Below are positions 49,501-52,399 of a stretch of DNA of 52,399 nt, piece by piece (within the stretch, counting starts at the first letter, position 1; each line of letters begins with the position of its first letter). Origin of the DNA: an uncultured Clostridia bacterium (GTDB lineage: Bacteria; Cyanobacteriota; Vampirovibrionia; Gastranaerophilales; Gastranaerophilaceae); the NCBI GenBank assembly GCA_945946765.1, contig CAMEWS010000009.1, forward strand, positions 1 to 52,399. Direction: 5' to 3'. A program made the position numbers and the translations under genes. The notes under the pieces were generated by a model, which was not told the DNA's origin, made no database searches, and saw only the letters and a program-made list of their open reading frames with translations.

Positions 49501-50341
49501 GGAAAATTTTGGGATTCGTCCGTTTGACTACAATCTAAAATCACTTATAAATGAAGCTGTAGAAGAAAATTATGAATTTGCAAAATTTGCAGCCAATCCT
49601 GATAATGCCAAAAAACTTAAAAAATTGAGAGCAAATACCCTTAATAAAATGCTGGAAGGCGGAATGGAAAAATACAGAGCAATATGGTTTGCTATGAATG
49701 CGCTGCCCGGCATGCCTACAAATTATGCCGGTACAGAACTCGCTATGACAGGATGGGAAACAGGAAGTAAAAATGAAAAACAAGAAAACAGAAACCCTCT
49801 TCGTTGGGATAGGTTAGAAGATTCAGATTACTCATTTATTAAAAATTTCAAAGAAAAACTGGACGCTATTACAAGAATTCGTACAAAAGATGGTGCTTCT
49901 GCTTTGGTAAATGGAACACTTATTCCTGTAAAAAGTCCGGGGCATAATGCTGTTGCTTTCTATCGTTATAACGATAAAACCGATGCTATTTGCGTATTAC
50001 ATGCAAACGGTTTTACAGAGAGTGAAATGAGTAAGGGATATGATGTTAGTGTAAATAAATTGGATTTATCAGGTTTGCCAAACGGACTTGAAGTCGGAAC
50101 AATTTATGTTGATGCGCTTAATCCTGTAAGTAAGTACAAAGTTACAAATCCTTATGAAATTAAAAAAGTTGATGATAATAATACAAACAAAATTTTGGAA
50201 AATATTAATCTTGGGAATGCAGGTTTAATTTTGCTAAGGGCAAAGGATTTTGACGGTAACAGTTTTACATTTAAAAATCCTGAAAAAAATGTAGATCCCA
50301 GAGTAAAACTTGCAAATACTATAATTAATATCTCGCAATAA
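46502..50341 (+). CDS. Giant GH13 (alpha-amylase-like) protein with N-terminal beta-domain and large insertion
   Basis: SSHGYWTTNAYQITKNLGNIKDFKYLM, GLDWRIDAAKDVG (nucleophile Asp), SIGELTDWGDF (acid/base Glu), FVDNHDKPRAL (NHD), NYAGTELAMTGW. Confidence 0.82.
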   Translation: MNIKGINNYNNVYSSNSVIKNKKQKNNPSFSGHTLTQDVYGNNIYKFYLPNAAEGTKVVVARLERDENNNFVPAQNSDKSFKTSEYVLNGKVPSYSLNADELNLGKDVILGYKFILPNGKEYFDNTAKAIIKNKDGGNSVYTMATPVWIPNSQKARVVEHIMPDAFNVKNEKFLHAKRNHFNVLGGTINSIREKLPVLKESGFTECLGLPLFGNDNTSSHGYWTTNAYQITKNLGNIKDFKYLMLDLYKDDMRWMADGAFVNEGIPGIHISDLVNWGADSPLIDMYETKDLENIPARFGVFSKNKAVNRHAHLKLVNAPRKIIFEKSNDGTYREKSIKRNYHFDPTKPTFVQLFDDRLATEEQMNNDEVFSVYAQKETENNFEIAGYRDSVQAYYKRVPVKEVEDNYSKYKEAKSANKNIEFKNLLTKWKNFEFVESNKDGGVSLWVGNSDISKKQFIIPESAIDENWSEAKKTQKRAAQYQVQDDTVQVGKFWTSEIARLLTEYTAKEITQKINKSKGNIDYKQAIELLINEGALPQTATKVLEETDGVSPLDNILEIDLWGNGRNYKLKQTKMPENITDGLMSFPMESIEFSPDLVSVFTYPFIKNLAVSEGTVGKSRYEMYQMGNEYYSQMPERYREIYKNADSLFVNEMTNKANEIMQDLSEIMGKNLIDTDNNLTQEGKEIYSLIAPDIAKYLIVTALAPEIKPDFSNKDMLFYNPDKLSAVSLTSLNLQYEITPETMAQALINKMQEGLNNLSDVAKRQFVDYLYKRLKGLNSDSINVAKLIVDKTESGLDWRIDAAKDVGSYDAVGDGQFDFKENESRIMSFWNKFNKGVRQYDPNSFSIGELTDWGDFPKAVFTSKTDFSTTSEYEKFHSSLLSMYGCDSEGAHIKNSDFAGSVYSKLDSFLNTGYASDVNFAHRFVDNHDKPRALHLLSLNMQHFKDNKSAAMKSAMKHAMENTAEFQSLEQKYKDAIYKALDTLSGGHVIIDGVKREFDAENFGIRPFDYNLKSLINEAVEENYEFAKFAANPDNAKKLKKLRANTLNKMLEGGMEKYRAIWFAMNALPGMPTNYAGTELAMTGWETGSKNEKQENRNPLRWDRLEDSDYSFIKNFKEKLDAITRIRTKDGASALVNGTLIPVKSPGHNAVAFYRYNDKTDAICVLHANGFTESEMSKGYDVSVNKLDLSGLPNGLEVGTIYVDALNPVSKYKVTNPYEIKKVDDNNTNKILENINLGNAGLILLRAKDFDGNSFTFKNPEKNVDPRVKLANTIINISQ

Positions 50342-50385
50342 ATTATATAATTGCAAGCAATGAATTTTTAAGTTAATATAATATA

Positions 50386-50640
50386 GCCGTGCTCCACGGG
50401 GAATTGCAATCTCTCGACCCGAAGCTTATGCGGGGTGCAGAGCCTGCTGTGAGGCTAGTACGGAGACGAGAATTTTATTATTTGTTTATGATTGTTTAAC
50501 TCTTGTCGGCGAAAGCAATCGAACCGTGTCAGATCAGGAATGAAGCAGCACTAAGATTTAACTTTCGGGTGGTAAGTTTTAAAAGGGAGACAGGTGATAT
50601 TTGAACCGAATTTGTTCATGTCGATAGGCAGTGGCACGGC
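50386..50640 (+). ncRNA. ffs: Signal recognition particle RNA, large (Bacillus-like) type
   Basis: Terminal GCCGTGC..GCACGGC pairing; domain IV AACCGTGTCAGATCAGGAATGAAGCAGCACTAAG with GGAA tetraloop; TATAAT at 50377-50382. Confidence 0.92.
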
Positions 50641-50838
50641 TTTTATTTTTGTTTTGTGTTTATAATTTTTGAAAATTTTTAAATTTAAATTTTAATATTT
50701 TTTTATTAAGTTTGTAAAAATTTTTTTTATCCAGTTGTATTAGGAGGCATGGTCAATTGTAAAACTTATTTTACAAAATTTCTATTGAATTGAAACTTTG
50801 ATTTTGTATGATAATTTCACTGGGAACAGAAAGAGGTG

Positions 50839-50916
50839 ATGGCAGATTCCGGGGATTATGAAATCGTGGAAATTTTGAAAAAGTTTATTGAAAAAATTTT
50901 AAATTTATTAGATTAG
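50839..50916 (+). CDS. Candidate 25-aa amphipathic peptide
   Basis: ATG preceded by agaaagagg; MADSGDYEIVEILKKFIEKILNLLD*; hydrophobic positions spaced as in an amphipathic helix; below ORF-track size cutoff. Confidence 0.45.
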   Translation: MADSGDYEIVEILKKFIEKILNLLD

Positions 50917-51001
50917 GAAGAAAAGAAAAAGTTTTTTATTTTTTAATTTTGGGGTTTGGCTACTAGCCTTTGGAGTATTAAATATTGGGGATTAAAATTT
51001 T

Positions 51002-51028
51002 AAAAGTTCTGTAAATAACAGAACTTTT
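51002..51028. terminator. Rho-independent terminator (bidirectional)
   Basis: AAAAGTTCTGTaaatAACAGAACTTTT + T run. Confidence 0.9.
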
Positions 51029-51034
51029 TTAGTT

Positions 51035-52099
51035 TTATAAATTGTTTAAATAATCGACAATTGTTTTTCTAAAATCCGGGTGGTCTACATTTATTATTTT
51101 TTCTTTTACGAGATGGTTTATAAGATTTTTGCAAGTTTCTTTGTCCAATTTTTTGTCTATTGTAATTGTTATGCAATCCATCGGACTTTTTTTAGATGGT
51201 AACAAAATTGCTGTTACATCGGTTTCTTTTCCGTTAGTTGCGTATTGATCATAAACAACAGTGAATTGTCTGTTGTTTTCAAGAAAATATCTTAAATAAT
51301 TTTCAACGGTTCTTGCGTTATTTATATTTTGTTTACCGCCGATATTTGCAATATTTATGTGAGTAGAATTTATTTTGGATTTGTTTTGTTTTTCTTCTGT
51401 TTTTTGTTTTTCTTGTGTTTCGCTTGCTTTTTGTTGCTCAGCTTTTTGTTGTTCTTTTGCTTTTGCAATTTCTGCTTCTTTTTGTGCAAAGAAATGTGCA
51501 ATAAGGCTTCTTATTTTAGGGTTTGACATAAAAGCTTTGGGTTGTTTTGAGTTTACGTAATATTGGAATTTGCCGATAGGGGTTTTGTTTAAAATACCAA
51601 CTTTTGCCATAAATTCAACAAGCTCTGCCACTACGGATGTCGGAACATTGCCGTTGAGTAATACAGTCATGTTATCGGCACCTCTGATTCCATCAGATGA
51701 AGGATGTAGAGGAATAACTACAGCTGTAGTTTCTCCGTTTATTCTTTCATCATGATTACAATTGCGCAAAATGTGGGGGTTGAAAAAATTTTGATACCAG
51801 TAATAGCCATATGTAGCAGACATTGGACTACGGTAATCATAAACATCTCTTGTGTTACCCTTTACGTTACCGTACCCAACACAAGTTACTTCAAAATTGA
51901 TATCCTTTTCTGTAATATGAGGTATTGTCGGTTGCGAAATTCTTTGTGCTTTTAGCGCTTCAGCGGCTTCCTGTGATATACCTTGATTGTTTTGTGTATT
52001 TTGTGCACCAAAAGATGGCTTGCTAGAATTTTTAACGTTATTATTGACGTTAATGTTAACATTGTTGCGGATTGAATTATTTGTATTAATACTTGTCAT
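51035..52099 (-). CDS. Hypothetical protein with Asn-rich N-terminus, PSFGAQ motif and Lys/Gln/Glu-rich linker
   Basis: 354 aa: MTSINTNNSIRNNVNINVNNNVKNSSKPSFGAQ...; central AKAKEQQKAEQQKASETQEKQKTEEKQNKSK. Confidence 0.75.
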   Translation of the reverse strand: MTSINTNNSIRNNVNINVNNNVKNSSKPSFGAQNTQNNQGISQEAAEALKAQRISQPTIPHITEKDINFEVTCVGYGNVKGNTRDVYDYRSPMSATYGYYWYQNFFNPHILRNCNHDERINGETTAVVIPLHPSSDGIRGADNMTVLLNGNVPTSVVAELVEFMAKVGILNKTPIGKFQYYVNSKQPKAFMSNPKIRSLIAHFFAQKEAEIAKAKEQQKAEQQKASETQEKQKTEEKQNKSKINSTHINIANIGGKQNINNARTVENYLRYFLENNRQFTVVYDQYATNGKETDVTAILLPSKKSPMDCITITIDKKLDKETCKNLINHLVKEKIINVDHPDFRKTIVDYLNNL

Positions 52100-52236
52100 G
52101 TTTCTTCCTATACTATACCTTATATTAAATAACCAATATAATTAAAAAAAATTGCTAAAAATTTTTTTATTTTAATATAATTTAAAAGTTTGTTTATGAT
52201 AGAATTAAATTATCGTAAATTAAATATAAATCTTTT

Positions 52237-52309
52237 CGGGATGTAGCAAGGACTCCGTGAGCACGACTGAGTATCGTGCGAAATGGAGGGGATAGCTGCG
52301 CTAGTCCCG
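52237..52309 (+). ncRNA. Candidate structured RNA, copy 1 of a tandem motif (strand uncertain)
   Basis: CGGGAtgTAGC ... GCTAgTCCCG closing stem; CTCC..GGAG; GCACGActgagtaTCGTGC hairpin. Confidence 0.5.
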
Positions 52310-52347
52310 AGAGTACATTGAAAACTTAATATTAGCTTTAAATTTTT

Positions 52348-52399
52348 CGGGATGTAGCGAGCTTGACTCTGCCGACGAGAAGGTGACTAAATGTCACGT
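52348..52399 (+). ncRNA. Candidate structured RNA, copy 2, cut by window edge (strand uncertain)
   Basis: Repeats TTTTCGGGATGTAGC(A/G)AG 111 bp after copy 1; GTGACtaaatGTCAC hairpin. Confidence 0.4.

Noticed and set aside
50749-50793. Possible 14-aa ORF after aggaggc (MVNCKTYFTKFLLN)
   Set aside because: The Shine-Dalgarno-like motif is only 1 nt from ATG, too close for normal initiation.
52237-52309. tRNA-Pro gene
   Set aside because: Only the 5' CGGGATGTAGC matches; no T-arm GTTCGA and no anticodon arm in the correct place.

Overview
This is an AT-rich (~65-70% by eye) bacterial chromosomal window with mostly housekeeping operons and many small or orphan exported-looking proteins. A Ycf23/DUF561 protein, an SLH-domain envelope protein and the overall gene style suggest a non-photosynthetic cyanobacterial relative (Melainabacteria/Vampirovibrionia, possibly Gastranaerophilales); this assignment is inference. 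Recognisable genes: nifJ/PFOR (partial), aroC-aroK-aroB, udk-like/nadD/yqeK/hisA-hisI-(hisE), panD, uvrA, tRNA-Lys, purA, mrnC, gyrA, ycf23-like, GT5 glycogen synthase, pgk, an MsbA-like ABC exporter, trxB, tsaE/tsaB, motA/motB, a DAACS symporter, corA, a giant GH13 protein and a large-type SRP RNA. No CRISPR array, rRNA or intact transposase was seen. The best leads are: (i) an N-terminal Asn-rich plus F-x-G motif shared by unrelated proteins; (ii) a 25-aa amphipathic peptide ORF missing from the ORF track, between the SRP RNA and a terminator; (iii) a tandem structured RNA-like motif at the right edge; (iv) a 1269-aa effector-like protein with a tightly linked small downstream partner; (v) a HisA-HisI-HisE-like fusion with degenerate downstream catalytic motifs; (vi) a GC-rich hairpin block before uvrA that shares a repeat with a duplicated tRNA-Lys 3' end; and (vii) glycogen enzymes with unusual extensions or insertions. 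All calls were made by eye, with no searches or folding runs.
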